Assembly: GCF_014204515.1 (NCBI RefSeq)
Contig: NZ_JACHLI010000005.1
Coordinates: 186,001 to 250,000, forward strand
Length of the DNA: 64,000 nucleotides
Origin: Pseudomonas nitroreducens
GTDB lineage: Bacteria; Pseudomonadota; Gammaproteobacteria; Pseudomonadales; Pseudomonadaceae
Direction: 5' to 3'
Shown: positions 9,099-18,069 of the stretch, in pieces
Layout: each line of letters starts with the position of its first letter
Position numbering within the stretch: the stretch's first letter is position 1
Notes under the pieces: generated by a model
What the model was told of the DNA's origin: nothing
The model's input: the letters and a program-made list of their open reading frames with translations, nothing else
Database searches by the model: none
Position numbers and translations under genes: made by a program

Positions 9099-10535
9099 CT
9101 AGCGTTCGGCGCGACCGTAGTTGTCTGCGAACCGCACGATATCATCCTCGCCGAGATAGTCGCCGCTCTGAACCTCAATCAATACGAGGTCGATGACGCC
9201 GGGGTTTTCAAGCCGGTGCTTGTGTCCGGCCGGAATGAACGTCGACTCGTTGCTGTTGAGCATCCGAGTGCTTTCGCCGTTGACGACCTTGGCCATGCCG
9301 GTCACCACGATCCAGTGCTCGCTGCGGTGATGGTGCATTTGCAGCGAGAGGGATGCTCCGGGCTTGACCACGATGCGCTTGATCTTGAAGCGATGGCCTT
9401 CTTCCAGGGTGGTGTAGGTGCCCCATGGACGATGAACGGTACGGTGCAGCAAATGCGCGCAATGGCCGTTCTTCTTCAGCTGGGCAACGATCTGCTTGAC
9501 GTCCTGGGTGTGCTCCTTGTGGGCGATCAGCAGGGCATCGGGGGTGTCCACCACGATCAGGTTCTGCACGCCCACCAGCGCGGCCAGGCGTTCCGGGCTG
9601 TGCACGTAGTTGTTGTGCGCGCCGTGCACCAGCACTTCGCCCTCGAAGCGGTTGCCCTCCGCATCTTCCGCGGTCAGCTCGCTCAGCGCGTTCCAGGAGC
9701 CGATGTCGCTCCAGCCCAGGTCACAGGGGACCGTGGCAACCTTCTTCGAGCGTTCCATCAGGGCATAGTCGATCGAGATGTCCGGCACCTTGCCGAACAG
9801 GTCGCTGTCCAGGGTCAGGCAGCGATGGGCCGGGCCCTCCGCCAGTCGGGAGCCCTCGATTGCCTGCGCGACGGCGTCATGAACGTCGGGTGCATGGGTG
9901 CGCATTTCGGCGATCAGCGTGCCGACATGGAAGCAGAACATCCCCGAATTCCAGAAATAGTTGCCGGCCGCGAGGTATTCCTCGGCCTTTTCCTGTGTCG
10001 GCTTTTCGACGAAGCGTTTGACCTGCAGGCCGCCTTCAAGGGCAAGGCTGTCGCACTCGATATAGCCGAAGCCGGTTTCCGGATATTGCGGCTGGATACC
10101 GAAGGTCACGAGCCAGCCCTGGGAGGCAAGGGCCGCGGCGCGCGCGACGGCGTCGGCGAACGCATCGTTGCGCTGGATCAGGTGGTCGGCGGGCAACACC
10201 AGCATCACCGCATCGGGGCCGTGGGTCTGCTCCAGCTGCAGCGCAGCGGAGATGACGGCTGCCGCGGTGTTGCGACCGAACGGCTCCAGCACGTAGCTGA
10301 GGCAGCCGGCGGTGGCCTTGAGCTTGCGGTACTCGTCTTCGGTCTTGAAGAACAACTCGCGATTGGTGACGGTCATGACTTCTGTCACGCCATCCAGAGC
10401 GACTGCGCGCAGCAGTGTCTTTTGCAAGAGATTCTGCCCATCCGGCAGAGTCATGAAAGGCTTCGGATGAGCCTCACGGGAAACCGGCCATAGCCGACTG
10501 CCTGCACCGCCACAGATGATCACTGGGATCAGCAT
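9099..10535 (-). CDS. wbpW: Bifunctional mannose-1-phosphate guanylyltransferase / mannose-6-phosphate isomerase
   Basis: 478 residues, the usual length for the ManC/AlgA/WbpW family. The N-terminal pyrophosphorylase domain has GGAGSRLWPVSR and HPKPF, and FVEKPT in the middle. The C-terminal cupin has RPWGTY and HHHRSEHW. It makes GDP-D-mannose, the feedstock for Gmd/Rmd. The start at 10535 has AAAGGA 8 bases upstream; the frame is open to 10625 but that extension looks non-coding. It is the first gene of the cluster. The symbol wbpW is chosen for the A-band-like context; manC would be equally correct. Confidence 0.94.
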   Translation of the reverse strand: MLIPVIICGGAGSRLWPVSREAHPKPFMTLPDGQNLLQKTLLRAVALDGVTEVMTVTNRELFFKTEDEYRKLKATAGCLSYVLEPFGRNTAAAVISAALQLEQTHGPDAVMLVLPADHLIQRNDAFADAVARAAALASQGWLVTFGIQPQYPETGFGYIECDSLALEGGLQVKRFVEKPTQEKAEEYLAAGNYFWNSGMFCFHVGTLIAEMRTHAPDVHDAVAQAIEGSRLAEGPAHRCLTLDSDLFGKVPDISIDYALMERSKKVATVPCDLGWSDIGSWNALSELTAEDAEGNRFEGEVLVHGAHNNYVHSPERLAALVGVQNLIVVDTPDALLIAHKEHTQDVKQIVAQLKKNGHCAHLLHRTVHRPWGTYTTLEEGHRFKIKRIVVKPGASLSLQMHHHRSEHWIVVTGMAKVVNGESTRMLNSNESTFIPAGHKHRLENPGVIDLVLIEVQSGDYLGEDDIVRFADNYGRAER

Positions 10536-10805
10536 TGATCGTGTCCTTTGAAAAATTTCGTCCTTTGCAGCGTCGCCGGAATCGCATTGCTTTCTGGCGG
10601 GGCGAGCGCTGCAGAAGATACACAAGGAACCTTGTCGCTCAAAGCACGGGCTGGGTGGAAACGCCTCGGCTGCAACTTAAGCGGGATTGGACAGGTTATC
10701 GGGTGATACGTTCCCTGAAAGCGTAGGGTAAAACCCGGCTCCACGTAAGATGTGGCTAATTGATATTGTTTAGCCTGTAGCGTTGGATTATTCGAGGGCA
10801 GAAAC
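10536..10805. other. Upstream region of the polysaccharide operon
   Basis: This spacer of about 270 bp is visibly less GC-rich than its surroundings and should hold the minus-strand promoter of wbpW and the genes after it. I see no convincing -35/-10 pair. A short perfect inverted repeat, ACAAGG-AA-CCTTGT at 10622-10635, lies about 90 bp upstream of the wbpW start and could be an operator. No JUMPstart/ops element was recognised. Confidence 0.4.
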
Positions 10806-10834
10806 GAAAAAAGGCCCGCATGACTGCGGGCCTT
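10806..10834 (-). terminator. Rho-independent terminator of tRNA-Thr
   Basis: The inverted repeat AGGCCCGCA / TGCGGGCCT, with a four-base loop, is followed on the minus strand by a run of Ts. It lies directly after the tRNA 3' end, so it should end that transcript and separate it from the polysaccharide operon. Confidence 0.8.
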
Positions 10835-10841
10835 TCGAAGA

Positions 10842-10917
<76 letters not shown>

Positions 10918-10990
10918 AAGGAGGGCGGCCATTATAGCCAGCCCGCCCCGGGTGTAAACCACTGATTTTTCAGTGTGATGCCGGTCTCGC

Positions 10991-12529
10991 TCAGTGACCG
11001 CCCGCCGTCGCGGCGCCGGGCTTGGCGCCGAAGGGCGGTTTGGCCAGGCAGATGACCACCAGCATGGCGAGGAACAGCCAGCCCAGCAGGGTGAAGTAGT
11101 CGATGGTGCTGATCATGTAGGCCTGGCTTTCCACCATGCGCTCCAGCAGCGCGGCGCTGTGCTGGCCGGGGCCGCCCAGCTGTTCGACGGTGGCGCGGGT
11201 GGCCGGGTCGTACTGGCTGAGGTTCTCGGTCAGGTAGGCGTGGTGCATGGTGGCGCGGCGGTTCCAGATCCAGGTGGTGAGGGACGCGGCGAAGCTGCCG
11301 GCCAGGGTCCGCAGGAAGGTTGCCAGGCCCGAGCCGTCGGCGATCTGGTCCGGCGGCAGGTCGGAGAGCAGGATGCTGAGGATCGGCATGAAGAAGAACG
11401 CCACGCCCAGGCCCATGAACAGCTGCACCAGGGCGATGTGCATATAGTCGACTTCGGTGGTGAAGTCGGCGCGCATGAAGCAGGTCGCCGCCATCGCCAG
11501 GAAGGCCAGGCCGGCCAGCAGGCGCAGGTCGAAGTTGTTCGCGTAGCGTCCGACGAGCGGTGACAGGAAGACCGGCAGGATGCCGATCGGCGCCGCTGCC
11601 AGGCCGGCCCAGGTCGCTGTGTAGCCCATCTGCGTCTGCAGCCACTGGGGCAGCAGCAGGTTCATGCCGAAGAAGCCGGCGTAGCCACCGACCAGCGCCA
11701 GGGTTCCCACCGTGAAGTTGCGGTGCACGAACAGTCGCAGATTGACGATCGGGTGCTTGTCGGTCAGCTCCCAGATCACGAAGACCGCCAGGGCGATCAC
11801 TGCGATCACCGTGCCGCCGATGATGAAGCCGGATTCGAACCAGTCCAGGTCATTGCCCTTGTCGAGCACGATCTGCAGAGCGCCGACGCCGATCACCAGC
11901 ATCGCCAGACCCATGTAATCCATCGGTGCGTGCTTGATCACCACCGGGCGGGCGCGCAGTTGCTGGTAGACCACCATGGCGGCGAACAGGCCGATGGGCA
12001 CGTTGATGAAGAAGATCCACGGCCAGCTGTAGCTGTCGGTGATCCAGCCGCCGAGGATCGGCCCGGCGATCGGCGCGACCACCGTCACCATCGCCAGCAG
12101 TGCCAGTGCCATCCCCCTTTTCGCCGGCGGGTAGATGGAGATCAGTAGGGTCTGGGTGATCGGGTAGAGCGGTCCGGCGACGAACCCCTGGATGGCGCGG
12201 AAGCCCACCAGCATGCCCATCTGCTGGGCGACGCCGCAGAGGAACGAGGCGATCACGAAGAGCAGGGTGGCGGCGATGAACAGCCGCACCTCGCCGATCT
12301 TGCGGCTCAGCCAGCCGGTCAGCGGCAGGGCGATGGCATTGCTCACCGCGAACGAGGTGATGACCCAGGTGCCCTGCTCGGAGCTGACCCCGAGGTTGCC
12401 GGAGATGGTCGGCAGGGCGACGTTGGCGATGGTGGTGTCGAGCACCTGCATGAAGGTTGCCAGGGACAGGCCGATGGTGGCCATGACCAGGCTGGGCGGG
12501 CTGAAACTGCTGCTGTTGGGCTGGCTCAT
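10991..12529 (-). CDS. emrB: DHA2-family (EmrB/QacA) drug:proton antiporter
   Basis: 512 residues with about 14 transmembrane segments, characteristic of the DHA2 branch of the major facilitator superfamily. The family motif LDTTIANVALPTI (about 31-43) in helix 1 and GWLSRKIGEVRLF in the loop between helices 2 and 3 are present. It is the inner-membrane pump of a tripartite system with the adaptor (13 bp upstream) and the outer-membrane factor. Substrates cannot be read; EmrB homologues export hydrophobic uncouplers, fatty acids and antibiotics. It is the last gene of the marR-OMF-emrA-emrB operon, ending about 70 bp before tRNA-Thr. Confidence 0.93.
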   Translation of the reverse strand: MSQPNSSSFSPPSLVMATIGLSLATFMQVLDTTIANVALPTISGNLGVSSEQGTWVITSFAVSNAIALPLTGWLSRKIGEVRLFIAATLLFVIASFLCGVAQQMGMLVGFRAIQGFVAGPLYPITQTLLISIYPPAKRGMALALLAMVTVVAPIAGPILGGWITDSYSWPWIFFINVPIGLFAAMVVYQQLRARPVVIKHAPMDYMGLAMLVIGVGALQIVLDKGNDLDWFESGFIIGGTVIAVIALAVFVIWELTDKHPIVNLRLFVHRNFTVGTLALVGGYAGFFGMNLLLPQWLQTQMGYTATWAGLAAAPIGILPVFLSPLVGRYANNFDLRLLAGLAFLAMAATCFMRADFTTEVDYMHIALVQLFMGLGVAFFFMPILSILLSDLPPDQIADGSGLATFLRTLAGSFAASLTTWIWNRRATMHHAYLTENLSQYDPATRATVEQLGGPGQHSAALLERMVESQAYMISTIDYFTLLGWLFLAMLVVICLAKPPFGAKPGAATAGGH

Positions 12530-12542
12530 GACGGTGGTCGGA

Positions 12543-13727
12543 TCAGCGCTGCGCGGTGCGGTGGCTGGCGTCGGCCAGGTTGGCCTGGATCAGCTTCTCG
12601 ATCAGCTGGTCCGCCGAGGCCAGTTGCTCCTGGTACACGTCGGTGGAGAACACCGCCTCGTGCGGGGATTGCTGGGCGAGGGCGGGGCCGCTCTGGTCGT
12701 GCAGGCTGACGTTGACGTCCATGGACAGGCCGATGCGCAGCGGATTCTTCGTCAGTTCCTCGGCGTTGATGCGGATGCGTACCGGCACGCGCTGGACGAT
12801 CTTGATCCAGTTGCCGGTGGCGTTCTGCGCCGGCAGCAGGGAGAAGGCGCTGCCAGTGCCGACGCCGAGGCTGTCGACGGTGCCGGAGTACTTCACTTCG
12901 CTGCCGTAGAGGTCGGAGCGGATTTCCACCGGCTGGCCGATGCGCATGTGCTTGAGCTGGGTTTCCTTGAAGTTGGCGTCGATCCACACCTGGTCCAGCG
13001 GGATCACCGCCATCAGCGCGGCGCCCGGCTGCACGCGCTGGCCGACCTGCACGGTGCGCTTGGCGACGTAGCCGGTGACCGGCGCGATGATCACCGCACG
13101 GGCGTCGTCCAGGTAGGCCTGGCGCAGCTTGGCGGCGGCGGCTTTGACGTCCGGGTGGGAGGCGATCACGGTGTCGTCGACCAGGGCGCGGTTGGTGTCC
13201 AGCTGCTGTTCGGAAGTGGTCAGCGAGCTGCGTGCGGTGTCCAGGGCGTCGCGGGCGTGGGCCAGTTCCTCCTGGGAGATGGCGCCGTCGCTAGCGAGGT
13301 TCTGCCGGCGCTTGAAATCCGCCTCGGCCTTGGTCAGGGCGACCTTCTTCGCGGCCACGTCGGCCTTGTAGCCATCGACGTTGCTGAACAGCCCGCGCAC
13401 CTGGCGCACGGTGCGCGCGAGGTTGGCTTCGGCCTGCTGCAGGGCGATGTCGGCGTCGCTGGGATCGAACTTCACCAGTACCTGGCCCTTGTGCACCAGG
13501 TCGCCGTCGTCGGCGCCGATGCTGACCACGGTGCCGGTGATCTGCGGGGTGATCTGTACGACGTTGCCGTTCACGTAGGCGTCGTCGGTGCCCTCGTGCC
13601 AGCGGCCGTAGAGGATTTCCCAGGCGAGGCTGGCGAGGCCGGCGAGGATCACCACGGCGAGCAGGATCAGCAACCAGCGCTTGCGCTTGGGATTGCTGGT
13701 GGAGGTTTCTTGGGTGGCGGTGCTCAT
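12543..13727 (-). CDS. emrA: EmrA/HlyD-family membrane-fusion adaptor
   Basis: 394 residues. One N-terminal transmembrane helix (about 17-40) follows a basic stretch. A split lipoyl/biotinyl domain lies around GTVVSIGADDGDLVHKGQVLVKFD (about 66-90) and APVTGYVAKRTVQVGQRVQPGA, flanking a long alpha-helical hairpin. It bridges the inner-membrane pump EmrB and the outer-membrane factor through the periplasm. It lies 14 bp after the OMF gene and 13 bp before emrB in one operon. Confidence 0.93.
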   Translation of the reverse strand: MSTATQETSTSNPKRKRWLLILLAVVILAGLASLAWEILYGRWHEGTDDAYVNGNVVQITPQITGTVVSIGADDGDLVHKGQVLVKFDPSDADIALQQAEANLARTVRQVRGLFSNVDGYKADVAAKKVALTKAEADFKRRQNLASDGAISQEELAHARDALDTARSSLTTSEQQLDTNRALVDDTVIASHPDVKAAAAKLRQAYLDDARAVIIAPVTGYVAKRTVQVGQRVQPGAALMAVIPLDQVWIDANFKETQLKHMRIGQPVEIRSDLYGSEVKYSGTVDSLGVGTGSAFSLLPAQNATGNWIKIVQRVPVRIRINAEELTKNPLRIGLSMDVNVSLHDQSGPALAQQSPHEAVFSTDVYQEQLASADQLIEKLIQANLADASHRTAQR

Positions 13728-13741
13728 GTCGGGTGCCTCGT

Positions 13742-15223
13742 TCAGTGCGCGGCGGCCGCGTTCGCCTGGGCGAGCGGGGCGGCAGTGGAAGTGGTGTCGG
13801 GCTGGTAGCCACCGCCCAGGGCCTGGACCAGTTGCACCGAGAGGTCGATGCGCTGGGCGTCCAGGTTGGCCAGCTGGCGTTCGGCGATCAGCAACTGCTG
13901 CTGCACGCTGAGGGCGTCGAGGTAGTTGCCGACGCCTTCGCCGTAACGGCGCATGGCCAGGTCGAAGTTGGACTTGGCGATATCACGGGCATCGCGCTGG
14001 TCGTCGATCTGCTGCTGCAGTGAGCGCAGCTTGCCGAGGTCGTCGCTGACTTCGCCCAGGGCGTTGACCAGGGTCTTGTTGTACTGGGCAACGGCGAGGT
14101 CGTAGTCGGCGTCCTTGCCGGCGAGGTTGGCGCGCAGGCGGCCACCGTCAAAGATCGGCAGGGAAATCGCCGGGGCGATCTGGAAGAACCGGCTCGGCGC
14201 CTGCAGCACGTCGCTGGTGTGCAGGGCGGCGAGGCCGACCATCGCCCCCAGGTTCAGGTTGGGATAGAACTCGGTCTTCGCCGAGTCGATGCTTTTCGAT
14301 GCCGCCTCGACCCGCCAGCGCGCGGCGACGATATCCGCGCGGCGGCCGAGCAGCTCGGCCGGCAGGTTCGACGGCAGGCTCAGCGCGCCGGGCTTGAGCA
14401 CCTGCGGGCGCTGCAACTGCTGGCCGCGGTCCGGGCCCTGGCCGAGCAGGACGGCGAGGGCGATGCGGTCGCTGGCGATGTCCTGTTCCGCCGCCGCCAG
14501 TTGCTGCTTGGCGCTGGCCACCTGGGATTGCGTCTGCTGCAGCTGGACCTTGCTGTCCAGGCCGGCGTCCATGCGCTTCTGGCTGAGCTGGAAGAGATGC
14601 TGCGAGCGCTCCAGCTCGTCCTTGGCCAGGTCCCGGGCAACGAAGGCGTGGGCCAGTTCGCTGTAGGCGCGGGCGACGTTGGTCGAGAGGGTGATGGCGG
14701 CGGCCTGGCGATCGACTTCGGCGGCGTTGGCCTGGCCGAGGGCGGCTTCCCAGGCGTCGCGCTGGCCGCCCCAGAGATCGAGGTCGTAGCTGAAGCTCAG
14801 CGACAGGTACTTCACTGCCGAATAGTGGCCGCCGGTGGGCGCCGGCAGCACCGAGGTCGGAGCACGGATGCCGGCGTAGCTGGCGCTGCCCTTGACGGTC
14901 GGCAGGCGCTCGGCGTCCTGCGCCTGGGCCGCGGCGCTGGCCTGGCGGGCGCGGGCGCTGGCGATATCGAGGTCCGGGGTGCCGCGCAGGGCTTCGTCGA
15001 TCAGGCCGTCAAGCTGGGTGTCACCCAGGCTGGTCCACCAGCGTTCGCTGGGCCAGGCGGCCGGCGACAGCGGTGTCCCATCGAGGCTGACGCCGGCCTT
15101 CAGGCTGGCGGGGTCGATGGCTTTGCCGCTACTGCTCAGCCCCGAGGAGCTGACGCAGCCGGCCAGCCCCAGCACGGCGGCGAACACAGCGGCCGGCAGC
15201 AGGGCGATTCGCAGGTGGTTCAT
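13742..15223 (-). CDS. Outer-membrane efflux lipoprotein (NodT/OprM-type OMF)
   Basis: 493 residues from the ATG at 15223 (MNHLRIALLPAAVFAAVLGLAGC), chosen because it overlaps the marR stop (ATGA) and follows a GGAGA. The lipobox LAGC directs lipidation at the cysteine. Two TolC-type repeats follow, with DIASARARQASAAAQAQ and SYDLDLWGG in the first, and LPAELLGRRADIVAARW with ISLPIFDGGRLRANL marking the second. It forms the trimeric exit duct of the pump. Translational coupling to the regulator gene is clear from the overlap. Confidence 0.92.
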   Translation of the reverse strand: MNHLRIALLPAAVFAAVLGLAGCVSSSGLSSSGKAIDPASLKAGVSLDGTPLSPAAWPSERWWTSLGDTQLDGLIDEALRGTPDLDIASARARQASAAAQAQDAERLPTVKGSASYAGIRAPTSVLPAPTGGHYSAVKYLSLSFSYDLDLWGGQRDAWEAALGQANAAEVDRQAAAITLSTNVARAYSELAHAFVARDLAKDELERSQHLFQLSQKRMDAGLDSKVQLQQTQSQVASAKQQLAAAEQDIASDRIALAVLLGQGPDRGQQLQRPQVLKPGALSLPSNLPAELLGRRADIVAARWRVEAASKSIDSAKTEFYPNLNLGAMVGLAALHTSDVLQAPSRFFQIAPAISLPIFDGGRLRANLAGKDADYDLAVAQYNKTLVNALGEVSDDLGKLRSLQQQIDDQRDARDIAKSNFDLAMRRYGEGVGNYLDALSVQQQLLIAERQLANLDAQRIDLSVQLVQALGGGYQPDTTSTAAPLAQANAAAAH

Positions 15224-15699
15224 GTTGATTTCTCCTGCGCCGCGCAATTGGCCGCGGCGCCGTGGGCGCGCAGGATCTTGTCGAGCAGCCCGGTGAGGGT
15301 GTGCAGTTCGTCGCGGGAAAGCCCGCCAACCAGTTCGTTCATGGCGGCAGAGGCGATGCGCGGAGCTTCGTCGTTCACCGCCTCACCCGCGGAGCTGAGG
15401 CTCAGGCGCACACTGCGGCGGTCGTTCTGGCAGGGCTCGCGGACCAGCAGGTCCTTGCGCGCGAGACGGTCGAGCATGCGGGTCATCGAGCCGCTGTCGA
15501 TGGACAGCTCACGGCACAGTTCGGCCGGGGTGTTGGCGCGGCCCTGGCCAACGAAGAACAGCACCTTGAACTGGGCCGCGGTGATGTCCAGGTGGGAAAG
15601 GTGCTTGTCCATCAGGCGGTCCTTGAGGATCGCCGTGGCGCCCAGCAGTTGGCCGATGGAGCCCTTGAACGGAAAGTCCGTGGCGTCGTAGTGATTCAT
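15220..15699 (-). CDS. MarR-family transcriptional regulator of the efflux operon
   Basis: 159 residues with a MarR winged helix: LTAAQFKVLFF-type helix (here DITAAQFKVLFFV), recognition region TPAELCRELSIDSGSMTRMLDRL, and the wing LVREPCQNDRRSVRLSL containing the conserved DxRS. As first gene of the operon it most likely represses itself and the pump genes and is released by pump substrates. Two near-identical palindromes lie directly upstream, one inside the apparent promoter. One cysteine (in the wing) is present, but redox sensing is not implied. Confidence 0.92.
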   Translation of the reverse strand: MNHYDATDFPFKGSIGQLLGATAILKDRLMDKHLSHLDITAAQFKVLFFVGQGRANTPAELCRELSIDSGSMTRMLDRLARKDLLVREPCQNDRRSVRLSLSSAGEAVNDEAPRIASAAMNELVGGLSRDELHTLTGLLDKILRAHGAAANCAAQEKST

Positions 15700-15713
15700 G
15701 TCAAAACAGAAAG

Positions 15714-15767
15714 CTGCTTAGGCAGTAAATTGTTTCGAAATGATACTGCCTAGGCAGCAATTGACAA
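15714..15767 (-). promoter_or_regulatory. Efflux operon promoter with two MarR-type operators
   Basis: On the minus strand TTGTCA (15762-15767) and TATCAT (15740-15745) are 16 bp apart and form a plausible sigma-70 promoter. The perfect palindrome CTGCCTAGGCAG (15746-15757) fills the spacer. A near copy, CTGCTTAGGCAG (15714-15725), lies just before the marR start. Their centres are 32 bp apart, close to three helical turns, as expected for two MarR dimers on one DNA face. Confidence 0.7.
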
Positions 15768-15769
15768 GG

Positions 15770-16000
15770 CTGGATTGTCGCGATTACGCAACAATGCGTT
15801 CGATGAAGCGTGATTGGATCGGGAATAGCATCGGGATGAGCCGATGTCCTACATCCTCTCCATGCTTTTATGCACAACGCGCTGCGGCGTTGGACGCAAA
15901 TCGCATATCGCCTGTGCGGTGCGTCACGTTAATTACTAAGTATTTGAATTTAAAAGATAATTAGCGTGTGGTTAAAAAGTGATCAATCCGCAGCGAAGCG
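15770..16000 (+). other. Gene-free, A/T-rich stretch ahead of an orphan terminator
   Basis: No coding region is supported between marR and the downstream methyltransferase gene. The stretch 15925-15985 is strikingly A/T-rich for this genome and includes GATAAT (15956-15961) with a weak TTACTA 17 bp upstream. This could be the -10 of a short plus-strand transcript ending at the terminator at 16001-16029. Confidence 0.35.
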
Positions 16001-16029
16001 GTCTGCGGGGTTGCCCTGCAGACTTTTTT
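16001..16029 (+). terminator. Strong intrinsic terminator without an obvious upstream gene
   Basis: GTCTGCGGGG-TTG-CCCTGCAGAC makes a ten-pair stem (one G-T) with a three-base loop and is followed by six Ts on the plus strand. Both neighbouring genes run on the minus strand, so it ends an unannotated plus-strand transcript or is a relic. A perfect DnaA box, TTATCCACA, follows at 16048-16056. Confidence 0.7.
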
Positions 16030-16088
16030 CCCGAGTTACGAACAGAGTTATCCACAGGTGCTGTGGGTGGATCGGCGGAACGCGCGTT

Positions 16089-17339
16089 TCAGATGCTTTC
16101 CGCGATCAGCAGCAGGTTGCGCGGCGTGAGACGGGTGGCGCAGAAGGCGCCCAGGGTGGCGCGATAGCCCTGTTCCTCGAGGTACAGGGCGCGGTCGAGC
16201 AGCAGCCACAGTTCCAGCGGTCGGCGGAACAACCCCCGCACCAGTTCGAGGTTGCGCACCTGGGCCAGGCGCTGCCAGCCGGCGGCCTCCCACCCTGGCC
16301 AGTCGATAGTCTCCGGCAGGCTGAGGCCCTTGAGGGCCGCGAGGTCGCGGCAGTAGTCGGCGAAGGGTTTATCCAGCCAGGTCGGCGGTACGGAAGGCGT
16401 AGGCAGGTAGTCGGCGCTGCGGCGGATATCCCTCTGCAGCAGATCGAATGCCAGCCGCCGTGCCATCGAGCCGTCGCGCTGACGGCGCACGCGGGCGCCG
16501 GCGGTGACCGTCTCGGCCTGCGGCAGGCGCAGATCGGCCCGCGACAGCTGCAGCGTAGAAGCCTGTGCCGAGCCGGAGAGCGGCTGGTATTGCGCGCTTT
16601 CGATGCGGTTGTAGCAGCAGGGTGCCACGGCCAACTGCCGACAGCCGCGGGCGCTGGCCAGTTGCAGCAGGCGCACGTGCAGGTCGCCGCAGGCATGCAG
16701 GGCGATGGCCGTATGTTCCGCCTTGAGCTGCGTAGCGGCATCGGCTGCCAGGACGTCCTGCTGGCAATGACGGGACTTGAGCGCGAGGCGATCGCTCAGT
16801 CGCTGGCCGTCCTGCACCAGCGCGGCATCGAACTCCAGGCTCAGCAGCGGCTTGCCGTCGCGGGCCAGCAGCCGGCCCAGGTGGCCCTTGCCGGCGCACC
16901 AGTCGAGCCAGTGCTGCGGCTCCTGGGTGAATCCGAGGCAGCTGGCGAAGGCTTCGATCTGCTGCCATTTGCGCCCCGGAACATCGACGCTCAGCGGGTG
17001 CGGCAGGCGGCCCAGGGGCACGGCGGGTAGCTCGCCGACGGCGGACAGGCGGGTAGCGGTGGCTGCCAGATCGGGGAAGGGCGCGGGGGCGTCGAGCAAC
17101 TCGGGAGTGTTATGCGCAGCTTCGGCCTCTTCCAGGCTGCGGCCCCGCAGCCAGTGGGCCAGCTGCGGGTGATCGACCTCCCAGCTCAGCTGCAGTTCGG
17201 TGAACGGCTTGGGCCGCCACAGCGCCTGATGTTCCAGCAGGAAGCCGTCCAGTGCCTGGAAGCGCTGGAGCAGGTCGGAGCCGGTCAGGGGAGTGTCGTT
17301 CGGATGCACGGTGCGCAGCGGGAGGGGACCACGGGGCAC
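16089..17339 (-). CDS. Class I SAM-dependent methyltransferase (METTL25/Methyltransf_32-like)
   Basis: 416 residues if begun at the GTG at 17339. The SAM-binding core is in the middle: HWLDWCAGKGHLGRLLA (motif I), LSLEFD, then ALHACGDLHVRLLQ and VAPCCYNR, a pattern typical of the Methyltransf_32 group. The N-terminal half resembles no domain I know. The substrate is unknown; rRNA, tRNA or protein are all possible. The start is uncertain, because TATAAT sits only 4-9 bases before this GTG. If that is the promoter, translation begins downstream, for example at the GTG at 17309. The gene is 36 bp downstream of the amino-acid permease gene. Confidence 0.75.
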   Translation of the reverse strand: MPRGPLPLRTVHPNDTPLTGSDLLQRFQALDGFLLEHQALWRPKPFTELQLSWEVDHPQLAHWLRGRSLEEAEAAHNTPELLDAPAPFPDLAATATRLSAVGELPAVPLGRLPHPLSVDVPGRKWQQIEAFASCLGFTQEPQHWLDWCAGKGHLGRLLARDGKPLLSLEFDAALVQDGQRLSDRLALKSRHCQQDVLAADAATQLKAEHTAIALHACGDLHVRLLQLASARGCRQLAVAPCCYNRIESAQYQPLSGSAQASTLQLSRADLRLPQAETVTAGARVRRQRDGSMARRLAFDLLQRDIRRSADYLPTPSVPPTWLDKPFADYCRDLAALKGLSLPETIDWPGWEAAGWQRLAQVRNLELVRGLFRRPLELWLLLDRALYLEEQGYRATLGAFCATRLTPRNLLLIAESI

Positions 17340-17376
17340 GCATTATAGCGGCCCCGTGGGTGAGCACGGGAGCCGG

Positions 17377-18069
17377 TCAGCGGCCCTGCATGGAGTCCAC
17401 CTTCAGCCAGCGTTCGAGCAGGCGGAAGATGCGGGTCAGCACCAGGGTGATCAGCAGGTAGAACAGCCCTGCGTAGCAGAAGAACAGCATGTTCTCGTAG
17501 GTGCGCGCGATGATGGTGCGGGTCATGCCCATGATGTCGAACAGGGTCACGGTATACACCACGGCGCTGGCCTTGAGCATGAGGATCACCTCGTTGCTGT
17601 ACGCCGGCATGGCGATGCGCGCGGCACGCGGCAGGATGATGTGGAACAGCGCCTGGCGCCGCGACATGCCCAGGGCGCGGGCGGCTTCCACTTCACCCAC
17701 CGGGATGGCGTGAATGGCGCCGCGCAGGATCTCGGCGATGTAGGCCGCGGTATGCAGCGTCATGGTCAGCAGGGCGCACCAGTAGGGATCGCGCAGATAC
17801 GGCCAGAACGGCCCCTTGCGCACGCTTTCGAACTGGGCGAAGCCGTAGTAGACGATGAACAGTTGCAGCAGCAGCGGCGTGCCACGGAAGAAGAAGATGT
17901 AGGCGTAGGGCACCGCGCGCACATACCAGTGCCGCGAGGCGCGGGCGATGCCCAGCGGTACGGCCAGGCAGAGGCCGGCGACCACGGCGATGGCCAGCAG
18001 CTCCAGGGTCAGGGTGGCGCCCTGGAGCATCTTCGGCAGCCATTTGAGGAGCAGCTCCAGATCGGTCAT
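17377..18069 (-). CDS. Amino-acid ABC transporter permease (HisM-type)
   Basis: 230 residues starting MTDLELLLKWLPKMLQGATLTLEL, with five transmembrane segments. The EAA loop is EVEAARALGMSRRQALFHIILPRA. It pairs with the preceding permease to form the membrane channel of a polar amino-acid importer (HAAT family, histidine/lysine/arginine/ornithine type). The ATG at 18069 overlaps the stop of the other permease by four bases. It is the last gene of the four-gene transport operon. Confidence 0.9.
   Translation of the reverse strand: MTDLELLLKWLPKMLQGATLTLELLAIAVVAGLCLAVPLGIARASRHWYVRAVPYAYIFFFRGTPLLLQLFIVYYGFAQFESVRKGPFWPYLRDPYWCALLTMTLHTAAYIAEILRGAIHAIPVGEVEAARALGMSRRQALFHIILPRAARIAMPAYSNEVILMLKASAVVYTVTLFDIMGMTRTIIARTYENMLFFCYAGLFYLLITLVLTRIFRLLERWLKVDSMQGR

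Noticed and set aside
15740..15964. Short plus-strand ORF in the marR upstream region
   Set aside because: No ribosome site, and its start lies within the operator/promoter.
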